Source: Nemopilema nomurai
Taxonomy: Eukaryota; Cnidaria; Scyphozoa; Rhizostomeae; Rhizostomatidae
Length of the DNA stretch: 64,000 nucleotides
NCBI GenBank assembly: GCA_003864495.1
Contig: ML133452.1
Span: forward strand, 1,055,965 to 1,119,964
Direction of reading: 5' to 3'
Position 1 is the stretch's first letter. The number at the start of each line of letters is the position of its first letter. A model generated the notes under the pieces. That model was not told the origin of the DNA. It saw only the letters and a program-made list of their open reading frames with translations, and made no database searches. The position numbers were made by a program, and so were the translations under genes. This document shows positions 12,075-24,800 of this stretch, in pieces.

Positions 12075-13911
12075 CTACCTCCAGATAATATGACTGTAAC
12101 ATTGAAGGGGAAAACTCGTTTGACCTTGTCTGTATGGGGCTTGCTAAGCTATCGCTTAAACAACATCTTTAAGCTACCGGTATAAAACATGTTCTTGTAA
12201 CAAATTCTTATTTTCATACACTTTGGCTTGTGAAAACATTGAAAGTAATGAATGACAGATACTACGGAAAAATAAACATCTTTTCAAGTTCGTAAATCGG
12301 TCAATTTTCCACTCACAAGTTGGGTTAATCAAAAGTCTATCAAAATGCTTATATGAGAATCAGCAGCAAAAATGCTAGCTAGACACCAAAATTAAAATAA
12401 GATTCTAGAGAAAAATAACTTCTTTCTCCAAACCCATTTATAGCCTGTAATTTTGATTTGACCGAAAAAAAATCTTCTTTCTTGTGCAAGATTGGAGCCT
12501 AAGCAAACCAAGGCAACTATTGAAATAACTCTAGTAATTCCAGATAAGTATCAATCATAGGAAAAACTGGTGATTGGTATAGCTAATGAAAATGATATAA
12601 TAGCTCATGGACAACAAATCTAATGATTGGTCCTATGTTAGGAGCAATATAATGAAGAGGGTTTCTGTCACTTTGTTGAGATCATATATAAGATGCAAGC
12701 AAATAAACTTTAAAAAACAGAAAACAAGCTTTAAAACAAAAACATGGGAGGTAATTTTGAGTCTGACCAAAACCTATCAACAGCATTGCAAACATTTCTT
12801 CTGTCAGTGTTCCAGATTCATATACCATGGTTGATTGAAATTTCAAGAAAAACCCATTTGAAGATTGAATGACAAAAATAAAAAATTACTATATCTCTCT
12901 AAAAAACAACTTGCCTAGGCATCAGTGTGGGATTAGTTTCAAATCACTGATGTATAACTGTGTTACAGCTTCTTCAAACAAGTTCCTAATTTTTGTTTTT
13001 TGGCCCAAAAAGAAAGAAAATATTGTATAGAGATCAAATTAATAATTTGAGCAGGTCAACTTTCAGTAATCCCCTACCGAAACTGCACAGAACAAGTAGA
13101 TGACTTGTTTTTGTGTCATTAAATCAAAAGAGGCCAATTATTTTAACATCTATAATCACAGCAGGGTAACTGAAGTTTTAGAAAAATTGCAAAGAATGGG
13201 ATTTAAGTTTACAATTGCTTTTACAACAATAATCCAAGTAAATTCTTCCTTTCGAAGAAGAAATTATTAAAAAGATGCAGGAATGCTAAATAAGGAATAG
13301 CAAGCAAAAATTGTAGGAAGATGGGTGAAAAAGTTATTTGCTACAAAGTAATCAAGCCACTTCTAGGCTGGATTTTACATAGTAATTAGTAGAACCTTTT
13401 CAATTAGTAGAATCTTTTTCAAGGTTTGCGCTTGAAAATCAGTGTGAAAATGACAAAGAAGTGTTGAAATAACTGGTGAAATTCAAACATGTTCCTTAGC
13501 CTCGATTCAAATTATAAAAAAAAAATCAAACAAGCAATTGTTTAGCTGCCATGCTCCACGGTGAAGATTAGTGTATTTCACAAATGATTTCATAAATAAA
13601 AAATGCATAATTTATAATTAGCATGGCTAATATCGAAGACACTATACTGGAAATGACAAAGTAGGTTTCTGTCACTTTTGAAATATTACATTCAGAAAAG
13701 GCAAGCGATTCTCTGTTATTCAACATTAAAATCTTTGTTACGAAACATTAAAATGACTATAAGGTCAAAGAGGAAACAATGTCACTAATACAGAGGGGTT
13801 CAGAACATAATTTTTCTAGCTGCACTGGAGGAAATGTCTCTCAAACTCAGTGGAAAGCTTTGGTGGTTATACGAAGTCATAGGCCCATCTTCAAAAAAAA
13901 GCTGTACTCAC
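12075..13911. other. Intergenic or intronic, no gene seen
   Basis: AT-rich sequence without a convincing exon. If the minus-strand exon-like stretch at 13912-14070 is real, this would be its downstream intron, but no partner exon was found. Confidence 0.35.
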
Positions 13912-14070
13912 AAATGAAAAGTTCTTGCTTGACAACTTTCCTATTTTCTCGATTCTTCAACTCCAATTCTTTTCTAATCAGTTCTTGTCCCAATCTGGTA
14001 GATTCTAAGCTTTCTAGGGCTTGTGCATCATGCTTCAACTTGTTGCCAACTTGAACTTTGCACCCAGTTT
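13912..14070 (-). CDS. Putative coiled-coil exon, gene not recognised
   Basis: On the minus strand one frame is open through this stretch. It reads ...GNKLKHDAQALESLESTRL, then GQELIRKELELKNRENRKV, then VKQELFI, and ends exactly at a consensus donor (GTGAGT, complement of 13906-13911). The charge and heptad pattern suggest a coiled coil. The frame has no ATG, so this would be an internal exon or the end of a first exon whose start lies elsewhere. The upstream boundary is uncertain. It may also be chance open sequence, because no second exon was found downstream. Confidence 0.3.
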
Positions 14071-14075
14071 GAATG

Positions 14076-14108
14076 TTCCCGCGAGTGAAATGGCGGGAAA
14101 ATGGCGAG
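14076..14108. promoter_or_regulatory. E2F-type and ATGGCG sites, possible divergent promoter
   Basis: TTCCCGCG (14076-14083) and GGCGGGAAA (14092-14100, complement TTTCCCGCC) both fit the E2F consensus TTTSSCGC. They are followed by AAATGGCG, a YY1-like core. The cluster lies in a locally GC-rich island between a minus-strand exon-like stretch and a plus-strand open frame, as expected for a divergent promoter. It is motif evidence only. Confidence 0.35.
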
Positions 14109-14281
14109 CGAAGATGTCAGCAGGCAACTGTCAATCAAAAACGAGAACAATGGATCGCTCGACCCACTCTTCTATAGATGCACTTCCCCACCGCAGAGGC
14201 TTTCAAGGGGGCAAAACAACGAGAAACCGATATGATACCAATCTCCAGAAACGGTTGATACACATTTTTTCAAAAGAATAA
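14090..14281 (+). CDS. Small ORF of unknown status
   Basis: A 63-residue frame starts MAGKWRAKMSAGNC and ends ...LIHIFSKE. It is rich in basic and polar residues and shows no domain I recognise. It starts inside the E2F-like site cluster and ends about 65 bp before the repeat copy at 14348. It could be a first exon that runs into an intron, a microprotein, or chance. Confidence 0.2.
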   Translation: MAGKWRAKMSAGNCQSKTRTMDRSTHSSIDALPHRRGFQGGKTTRNRYDTNLQKRLIHIFSKE

Positions 14282-14347
14282 GAATTTACGAATCTTTAGG
14301 CTCAGAATCGATATTTTTCAAGAATATTGTGGCTCGGTACAAATTTA

Positions 14348-15048
14348 GGCATTCATATATAAATTATACAATTGGTTTACAAAATTTACCTAAAATTACA
14401 ATTTTTAATACACATTTTGATACTTGTTGTGCGAGGATGGCTCAGTGGTTAGAGGCACTGACTACAGACCCAAGGGTCCGTGATTCGAGTCCCTGGCATG
14501 ACCAAACTTTCACCCAGAGTGAGGGGAGTTGCCAGCTCTCTGTAATTCCAGGCACAAGGAATCACGAGGTATGGTCACATCAAGAGGAAGGACCAGGACA
14601 CTGCTCGATAAGCTTAAGTTTCCCAGTGTCCTAAAACTACCTTTGGATGCAAGGTAGAAACAAATCAAATCAAATCAAATCACTCATTTCTTTGGGATAG
14701 ATTCTTCTGCTTGTTTTATACCTATTAACCATATGTTACAAGAAAATCAGTATATTTTGTACAGTCGGTTAAAAAACAGAGAAGAATCAAGCTTTCATCT
14801 ATCCAGAAAACTACGAGCAACAAATTTTCGCACATTTCTTACTACAAAAGAGTAAAAAATAAAACATATTACGTTAAAACATGCGTAAAGGTGTTATTGT
14901 GTTTTTTGTTTTTCCATATTATTCAACGTGTTAGAGTTCCATTAAACTATGCTGTGACATGTCGAGTTCCTAGATTTGTTGTGCCATCATAAAGAGAACG
15001 TTTTCCCACTATCCCTATATAAGTTGTTGAACGTTTCTTTTTTGCAAT
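14348..15048. repeat. Interspersed repeat, copy 2 (split by SINE)
   Basis: Collinear with 2-482 on both sides of a 257-bp insertion at 14425-14681. Left of the insertion it shares the TTGGTTTACAAAATT block. Right of it the alignment resumes with CATTTCTTTGG and continues to the GAACGTTT-TTTTTTGCAAT block. It begins at GGCATTC in both copies, so that may be the true left end. Confidence 0.75.
14425..14681 (+). mobile_element. tRNA-derived SINE, full length
   Basis: The head carries a perfect RNA polymerase III A box TGGCTCAGTGG (14438-14448) and a B box GATTCGAGTCC (14482-14492, one mismatch to GGTTCGANNCC) at tRNA-like spacing. A tRNA-unrelated body follows, then a 3' tail of AAATC repeats (14660-14681). 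A 3-bp ACT flanks both sides. The insertion interrupts the interspersed repeat that is uninterrupted at 2-482. A second, diverged copy lies at 28204-28392. Confidence 0.85.
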
Positions 15049-15891
15049 GGTCAGCTTTACATGTCAGTGTTAAGCATAGCAATGACTCAAAGGAGCATAA
15101 CAGTTGTGTTTGTGGTAATGTTAGTGTTTGTAGTCTCTGCCTCCTGACTTTTGTATAAAGGCAAAACTCCACACATCACTACACCATCATTTGACTTTAA
15201 TTTCAAACAAGCTTCAAATACATAGCTTCAAATAATATCAATTTTGGCGTGCTTATCTTGCTGTTAGAATGGAAATTAAAGCTCCCAGTCATTTTTCATC
15301 GCTTTTTGGTACCACATTCACTCGGTTCACGCCCTTTGGACCACGCCCCTCCCTGGTCTGGGAGATGGCATGACTTGTGATTTTTTCTTAGATTTGCCAC
15401 TGCAGATAACATGGATTGATAGCACCCGGCTGATCAATAGGCCTATCAGAAAGACGGGAAAATACCAAAAGAAAGACTGGTTGAAAGTGTAAATTTGTTT
15501 GTAGACACAGCGTAGGTAACCAACAGAAGCTATTGTTAGACATTTGCTATTCTGAGAACAATGCCAAGATTTTGGCTCTGTCTGCTTTCTCAGACACAGA
15601 TATTGTAAAATGAACGGACGAAAAACTGAAACATTGCATATGCAAAAATGGAGAAAATTCAAATGATTCCCATTGATATGCTCTGCTATGTATAGAATGA
15701 ATCAGAAATATCGAAGGAGCATTTCAAAACAAAACAAAAACCAGAGAATTCCCGTACGAAGCAGAAGTAAGTTAGCTTCTGCGAAATATCATATCACTCA
15801 AGACATCTGTGTTCTCATGTCTGTTTCCATAAGCAATAAGAATACATACAACATCTAAATTTCATTAAAATTAAAAAGGCATTATAGTATC
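15049..15891. other. 3' flank of ZNG1, no gene seen
   Basis: No exon-like sequence was found. Part of this region is probably the ZNG1 3' untranslated region. No AATAAA on the minus strand was found close to the stop codon, so the transcript end is unknown. Confidence 0.4.
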
Positions 15892-18800
15892 TCAGCTACT
15901 ATCAACTAAACTTTCCACTATAAATTGAAAGCTGTCTTTAATTTTATCATTGTCAAGATTCTTCCCTAAGAAAAAAAAAGAAATAAACATAAATATACAT
16001 TAAACTGATCAAAAATGGCGGTTAACACTGTTCCTAAACTTAGTTGAAGCAAATAAGAATTCTCGCAATCTGTATTCCATTTTCAAGCGATATTAAAAAT
16101 TAATTCTATTTCAGTGATAATTCTTAATAAGTACAAAATTATCATTCGGCGTCCACTAACAATGATATTAGAAAATTTGCACTTATTTGAATACGATATC
16201 AGTCATTTTATCGATTGTTGCATACTCTTAGAAGGGTAAAATGAAAAAGCGCTTTGAGTATGCAGAAATGTTCATGTTCTATAGCCTTCATGCTATTTTG
16301 AAATTCTGAAGTAAGAAATACATGTATATAATATCTAATATATCCTATGAGGAATACATCAAATTCAATACAATAACGCTTGAATACAGACAGAATGTGC
16401 GAACATTCACACGGCATCCTGAAAAATACGGACCCTAAGGCCCTAGGAACCCTTAACTATGAGAGATGCCACCACTTCCGCGCAGCTTGGCTCGATTGCT
16501 AGGGCTGTTATATGGCATTCATTTGATTACTTGTTGTCCACCAAATTGTCCAGGGGTACTAGGGTCTTAGGGTCCGGTTTTTTCAGGATGCCTATTCACA
16601 CTAGCTGCATCCATTTTTGATGTTATATATCCTTAATCACACATATAAAGCAATTAACCTTCCAAATCTGCAGTTATGAGGTACAAACCTAACTTTGTCT
16701 AACGGCGAAGGGCGTTGAAAGAGTTATTCTTACGATCGAAAATTTAAAAAAATGCCATGAAATCCCCTGAAATTTGCTTCAAGAATTTTAGCTGTTATTA
16801 TAAGATAGAGCAAGCTTAACAGGCTTTTTCCGAGCAACAAAAACGCACAAGAAATGCCAAACAACCAACCTATTAAAATGATTCTGTTCGTTCGCTCGTC
16901 TTCCATCCAGCTCGAAGTGAACACTTTGTCGTATATTTCACAGACAGCTTGCACGAAACATCGACTTTCGCGACCAGTAACTGAAAATATACCCTGAAGA
17001 AAAATCACAAAATCTTATTCCGTATTCTTGACGACAGACTTTATGCAAAATTTAGTCGTATAAGAAAAAAATTGAGCTTATTGGGTTGACGTCAGCATAT
17101 CACCTGACTGAATTCCAATTTCACGTGAAAAAAGCGTATCATAATTCTAATGATGGGATGAACTCTGAGGACAGGCGTCAACACTGGAGAACGGGGTTGA
17201 AGAACTGGAAAAAACATTAAATGAAATCACTGAAACATGTATTGGTAAATCCAACGACAATCTTAACTGGTGGAAATGACCCAGGAATGATTGAAAGGCT
17301 TTGGGAAAATAAAATTGGCCATGTGCATAAACAAAACTGATTGTGACTATATGTTAGTTACATTGTTCTTGGTTTGTTATTTCCTTATGATGGAACATAA
17401 AGATAGTTAGTTTATTAGAACAAGAGCTCAAACCTGCATTCTGAATAATCGGATTGCCTAGGTGAAAATCTGGTACTGGATACAACCCATTTTCTAAAAC
17501 TTAGAGGTTAGGGTAGTATCTAATTAGAATGTACGGAACTGGTTATTTGAAATCAAGTTGGCATTTGTTCCCAGGTCACTTAGATGTGAATTTGGCGCGA
17601 CAATTTGTAAAATTATCTGACGTGACAATTTTGCTTAAAAAGTGCACACTAAAAACTCATGTTTCCTTCTAGTAGTGATTGGCGTTTTCTATTTTATCCA
17701 ACATGAAACAAACAGTGGCTTGGTCATAATTTCTTTGCGTTCTGAAACCAAAGCCTAACATACAACAGTTACGTCGGTAATGAAAAAGGCCCTCAACCAT
17801 GGAGAAAGATGTATCAAATCTATGCACGTGGGAACAACAGGGGAGGTGCAAGGAAGTCAGAGCTACGGCAGATAATTAAGATACCCTTACCTTCAATCTC
17901 AAAATTTTAGTTTCTTTTTTATTTCTCTCGTTAAACCTTTTTTCCCATAAAAGCTCCTGAAACAAAAGACAACAAGGGAAAACACCGATTATAAAGTAAG
18001 ACACAATATAAACATAGGCCTATATTTTGGTTGATTGATAATTAAACGAAGAGGGTGTGAATAAGCTTGTAGCACAAGTAAGCAAGAAAAGTCATGTCAG
18101 ATTACAAGAAACCAAGAAAAATCATGTCAGATTACAAGAAAGCTAAAAAAATCATGTCAGATTACAAGAAACCAAGAAAAGTCATGTCAGATTACAAGAA
18201 GCAAAAACGAATCATGCCAGATTACAAGAAAGCAAGAAAAATCATGTCAGATTACAAGAAAGCAAAAAAATCATGTCGGATTACAAGAAAGCAAGAAAAG
18301 TCATGTCAGATTACAAGAAAGCAAGAAAAGTCATGTCAGATTACAAGAAAGCAAAAAAAGTCATATCAGATTACAAGAAAGCAAAAAAATCATGTCAGAT
18401 TACAAGAAAGCAAGAAAAGTCATATCAGTTTACAAGAAAGCAAAAAATCATGTCAGATTACAAGAAAGCAAAAAAAGTCATATCAGTTTACAAGAAAGCA
18501 AGAAAAGTCATGTCAGATTACAAGAAAGCAAAAAAATCATGTCAGATTACAAGAAAGCAAGAAAAGTCATATCAGTTTACAAGAAAGCAAAAAATCATGT
18601 CAGATTACAAGAAAGCAAGAAAAGCAAGAAGCTTTAGCTAGAGATAAGTGCTCGAATCATAACGGGGGGCGGTTTCCACTGCGCAGGCCCAGATCTATTT
18701 TCGGGGGCTAATTGGTGGAACCCCATCCCTCTTGGAAGCATTTCTTTGGATAGTTTGAGCCGATACGACAAGATCAAGGCAGTAAACAACAGGAAGCATG

Positions 18801-21800
18801 GAATTCCCTGAAGGGCTCAGGGGGAAATAGACTTTCTTAGAGCAGATCCCCGCGGAGGCGGTAATCAGGCGTGGCAGAACCGGCTGCAAAGCAGATTTAA
18901 AATAATAAATAATTCAACAAAATATAATGGGCGTTAATTTAATAGATTAAAGAAATTCATAAAACATAAAGGCTTGTTCAAAATATTTAAGTTTATTTAT
19001 GGCAAATGGGCACAATATTGCTGCATTTGAATATTTAGCCAATGAAATCCATCGCAGTACCTGTAGCCACAAATCGAGTTTTGCTTCTGAAACACTGCCG
19101 GACGCTTCAAACGTCATCGTGGTAATTTCCTTAAGGTAAAACCGTTGAAATATTACCATATGAACAAATAATTATCAACTAAAAGGGGAGTTGTAAATGG
19201 CCCAGACTCAAGAATAGCTTCTAAAAGTGTGAACATTAGATATTCCCATCAACAAAACTTCCACTGGGAACTATGTGAAATATTAAAGATCAAATTTCAA
19301 TAAATTGATTTTAGACAATGGCTGAAATAAATAAAGCGTTTTAAAGTGATTTCATGCTTTAAGATTCAACGATTACATTTGACGAATGCATCTAGTATAC
19401 TTTGCGCGCATCTAAACAATAATGGGAATTAATCTTACCGGGCTTAGGTGTCCATTACCAAACAGACTCTCTTTTCCCAGCCTCCCTTTAAGTATATCTA
19501 GACCACTGCTAAAAAATAATCGTTGTGGAAACTGATAGTTTGACGTAAAGAGCCGCGAGTGTTCGACTAACGAGGTGGAATTGCCTCCGACAATCCACAA
19601 GGTTAGGATGGGAATACAGATCTAAGTTCAAAACATACATTACAATTTGGATGTTTAACCGACTGAATCCAGCAACATTTATTCTCTAGCATTAACGAAC
19701 ATTCTACATTGATATAGGACCAGCGAAAAAAAGAGGTGTGCATTGCTTAAATACGTACTCTTTCGAATGGCCATCGAATGAGTTCAGGTCCAAAACCTCT
19801 CCAATGTCAATTCTGTAATTAAAACATACTTCATTATTCGTTACCACATTTGAAACGCTTATGAAAATCGAAATTTTGTAGAAATGATAGTAGTATATAT
19901 TAAATATTAACAAACATTGTAAAAACATCTATACAAACATTGTATAATTTATCTACAGAACAGAACATTTGGATTCACTTTGCAAACCAACATTGTGTAC
20001 TTTGCTAACTACTCGTTAAACAATTAGAAACGAAAGCTGTTAATCGCTCTATTCAAGAGCTGGGCAAAACGTTTCGTAATTTGGCCAATTGCATCCAATC
20101 ATTAAAATCCTTTCAGCAAAAACCAACTACCATAAGTGAAGGCATTTTTGAGTAAAAAGTTATAATTATGATAGGACAGTCTGACTGTTATGAGTTTCAA
20201 ATTATAATAAAACTTTTATTGGATTTACAACGGTCTGGAATCAGCAAGAACCAACTACCATAAGTGAAGGCATTTTTGAGTAAAAAGTTATAATTATGAT
20301 AGGACAGTCTGACTGTTATGAGTTTCAAATTATAATAAAACTTTTATTGGATTTACAACGGTTTGGAATGTGGAATTCCCATTCATGTATGAACATTCAG
20401 GACATCAAATTTTGGAATGAAAAGTTCAGGCACGACTGCTTCTCCATAAGATAGCTTGTGTGCAGCAAATGATGTGCGTAGGGTGGCCGCTTATACATAT
20501 TTTGTGCTACCATGATAACATGCTCTTGTGAAAATGCTCTATGTCAGATGAAAAATGCTCTCTCTAATAAAAACACCTATATATAAAATATCATGGTCTT
20601 CTCTGCTTTTTGGCAATACTCAAATAGTACACTTTAACACAAACTCCAAAGTCTAATTAGTTTGTAATTTGACAGTAGTTTCGAATTCCATGCTAACTTA
20701 ATAACTGCAAAGAAGTTAAATGCACAACTTAGTAACAGATATAATCATCTTCTGAAGTTAACCTGCTGGCTTCAAAGTCAGGCTTCAACAGGTAACAACT
20801 TGTAGCTTAGGCTTTGATGCCGAATTTCCATTGGGTGCTGTTTGGTTTTTCGGAAACGGTTACCACCAACCCATTTACTATATTTTATCTCAATTCCATA
20901 TTTTTCAAACTTTCTCGCAGTCTTTTCAAAACAGCTTCTTCTACTTAAAAGCTAGGCGCACTAAGTTTGTGCCCACTCGTAAGAATGAATAGATAGGAGC
21001 AATAACCTTAAAATTTAGTAGAAAATGGTAAACAAATTATGGACAACTGAGAGGTACAGTAAATTGCAATGCTGCCGAACGCAGCTACAAAAGATTTTCA
21101 GCTATTGGCATGGCCTTCTACAACTACAACAATGATAGCAGAAATATGAAAATATTTTTCTTCTTATCGGTTTCATCTAGGGTGGAGTTGAAATTAATCT
21201 TCTATTTTCTGTTTTGTGAGCATCTTAGAAGCTTTATACCAAGATGAATGCATCGTTTTTTATCAAAACGCTGTTAACTTCCACCATGACAACGTAAGAA
21301 CAACCAAGAATCAAACACTTGGGAGAAATGTAGAACAGAAGGTGACCCTTGAATAAATGATTCTTACACCCACATGCCTATTATCCATCTCCATTAGCTC
21401 CGTTCTGATGTCGAAACGACTTTGAGCTAACTAGACTAGTTGATTGCTAGAGAAAAAGGCCTGTTTCCCATGAAAATGTTGAAAAATATTAATAATTGAA
21501 AAAGAGGTCATTAATCAATAATGCATGCGAGTACTTGAGACGTGAGGAGGAGAATCAACTTCTATTGCAGGTAAAGCAACTAACTTTGAATGGGTAGTCC
21601 TCCTAATTGCTGCTATCCCATTGATATCCCTAAAGAAAAAAAGGGAGATTCGTCAGTTGAGATAACACTGATCAGAATATGTTCTACATACTGGGGTATC
21701 ACTATTTGCCTCTTCAGCAAAAACATCTAGCCCATGCCTCTTGACTAAACTCTCTACGATAGAAAGCTCTGTATTCGATAATGTATGCGTGGGCATATGC

Positions 21801-24800
21801 CGTGCAGAGCACCTCATCCCAGGCAATGGTTTGATGGGGTAGGACGACGGGGTCTCTTTAAAGCTGCCTTTCACCTCCATGCATCTCCTTCATCGCCGGC
21901 AGCAGAGAAAAAGGTTCAAACAGTTTGAATTTTGAGGCGAAGGTCGCTCACAACACAGGAAGCGAAACAATTCAAATACGCAAGATCATGACCTTTTGCC
22001 GGCGAAAAGGCAAACAAGTTTCGCCCCATGGAGGTTAGGTTTTCTTTGCCGCCGGCGAATTCGTTGTCCTATGAACGAGTTACAAAATAACCGATCCCTA
22101 AATAAGCTTCGTCTTGGATGAAGTGATAATAAAATTTCTGTTTACAAGCGGTTAAGTCAGAAAATTTGGCTTTCGCTCGACATCTTGAAGTTGGCGCACC
22201 CAGCCAGTGTGAGCTGAAAGTTGTATGCCGTGCAGTTTTGGCTACATGCCAGCGCAAAGCGCAACTTTTCATCCATTGAAGATTGGTCTTTTGTACTCGA
22301 CCTGCAACGACTTTGAATCGACCGGCAACGATGATCATCAAAACAACCAGGGTACCGTTACTGCAGTCCTGGTCCTCATCGTTAGATAGTCCAGAACCGT
22401 TTAGAAAGGCAACGAGCATCTATCACTAGCCTCCAGTACTCTTACAAAGCTGACACTATGTGATAATGTTTTAACTTTTCGCAAGAACGTACAGAAAAAT
22501 TCATCGACTGACATGAGGACAAATTTTTCTCATGGTAACAATTTGTTTGCACGAAACATTCAACAGGCGACGAGAACTGCCAGGCAACATTCGTTTTGCT
22601 TAAAAAAATACACTTAAGTGCACAGAATAGAAACCAAATAAAAAACTTTTAAGGAGTCTTCTACATTTCTCCGTAGAATTAAACGGCATATCTCATGTCC
22701 AATTCAGGAGTAAGGCTGAAACATGAAATTCCAAAACAATTTAGTCTTAGAGCTAAGAATGTAGTTTACATAAAAATACTAGCAAAGATACTGCAATAGC
22801 CAAAAGATATTACTAAAATGTTAGACAGAAACTTTCACATTTTGCCACTCAGTCAAATCTGATTTCATGATGAATAAAATAGTCTCCAACCATAAAGAAT
22901 TCAGAACATCAGTACCCCCGTCTACAAATGCATTTGTTGTAGAAACTCCAACCTAGCAACCCCTGTGGAATCAGTCACCGTACCTTATTTCTTGGAACAA
23001 TGAGTCCAGGCTTTTGCTGTCCACTAGATCACATTTATTCAGAATGATGAGATCAGCGAGGGCGATTTGTCTGAAAGATAAACACCAAATTAGCATTGAT
23101 GGGTATTTTAATCTGAAATCTCAATCGGAAATGAGGTTACAGAAAAGCAATCACCCTTTACCATAATTCTAATCTCTGTCCGATTAGCCGATGAGCCTGA
23201 TGTACACACATCAATAACAGTTGCCTTTGCAATCCTGATTAGCTTAGAGATTGGAGGAGGTGGTTGGGCCTGTCCACTTACAGCTTTGTCCAGTCCAGCG
23301 GGTCCCAACGTGCGGTACTCGTGACAGGGACAGCCTGCTAGCGAACCAGTACCCACTCCTCCCACTCCGCCTTCTGAATAGCCTCGTGCTGACGTCACAG
23401 AATTCTTTTTTATATTGAATAGAAGTTAAAATACATCACAGATAACTAATCATAAGTTACATTGTGTTTTCACAGCGGAAATGGGCACATGGTCATCGAG
23501 TTCCCATTTTGGATAGCACTTAAAATAAATACTCAACAACTAGAATAGTTTATCAACAAAAGCATTACCATAAATAACACTACATTACGAAGAACAGAAA
23601 AAAGTGATTGCGACGATTTACTTCAAAACTGTAAGGTAGCTCTGCTCCCCAACCCGATGAGCCCGGAAAACAACCCCAATTTTGGTTTAGTGTGTAGAAA
23701 GTCGTTTTGCTGAGTCGTCGAATTCTTCTTGTCGAGTTCTGACACATCTTTCTCTAATCCCCAAAATCCTTCGTGGTAGAAAAATGAAATCCAAGTGGGC
23801 ATTGGCATGTTATTCTAATTTCCAACGAAGTTCCTCAGCCTTAGGACCAAAATGCTTGTTGGGCTCTGTCATATCATATCTTTAGAAAAACAGGGTTTAG
23901 CTTTGGCAGCATCAGTGATGGGCAATGCCCTTGGTCTGACCTTGGATAAGTTCATAAATTAAGAAACCAATACTGAATTAGAATGATCCGATAGGCTTCT
24001 GCACCGTTGTGAGCTTTTTATGTCTATCACTGGGGTCAAACGACAGAAAAGTCTGGAAAATAAAAGGCGATTTTTGCTGGTGGATAAAACAGCTAAGAAG
24101 ACGGAGAACATTTGTTTCTTGCAAGCCTTTTCCCACAAAGCTTCAGGCTACATTTAGATCGCTCCTTTGACTAGACCTTAAGCCTCCCCAAGAAAACGTA
24201 TTGGATACAAGCATTTGCCAAGCTGCTGGCCTCAAATCTATTCAATTCTCATATAAAGAACCTTAAGAAGGCATTAACAGTTCTTCAAAACTTGCACTCC
24301 TCGATTATAAGAGACAACTTTCCTAGATGAGAACGATTCTCACTGTTGAAGCTTAGGGAATGATGAAATTGCTCGGTACAGATTAGGAGGCCATGTCAAG
24401 TACTGGAGTCTGGGCCCTAGTACTGGAGTCTGGGCCCTAGTACTGGAGTCTGGACCCTAACGGTGTTGCAATTCAGGACTTACAAAGTATCGTTGCTTGT
24501 AAACGCATTACATTTCAGAGGCCAAGCATATTCTGGCTGTGGAAGAAGCTTTGAAAACATTAAAATAAGTACTTTCTGGTGTTTCCGCTACAGTATTGGA
24601 ATACATTTCTCTTCAAAACCGGCCTTTTGAAGTTATTAGATTTTATCTTGAATTTCTTAGCTATCAGTTCTTTTCTGCGATCTAGCAATAACAGTTATTG
24701 GAAAACATACCGCTTTTACAGTTTCTGCAAGCAACATAATAGCTCAAAATTCTGATTCTTAAAAGCCGTTGATTAAAAAGCACCAAACATCCAGCATGGA

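Noticed and set aside
14434..14510. Possible tRNA gene (A and B boxes)
   Set aside because: Box spacing is tRNA-like, but the anticodon and acceptor stems do not form, and the sequence continues into a body and AAATC tail shared with a second copy. It is a SINE head.
18094..18711. 205-residue plus-strand ORF made of MSDYKK repeats
   Set aside because: It is a translated minisatellite inside ZNG1 intron 10. The unit slips between frames, the tail is not repeat-like, and no promoter or splice context supports a gene.
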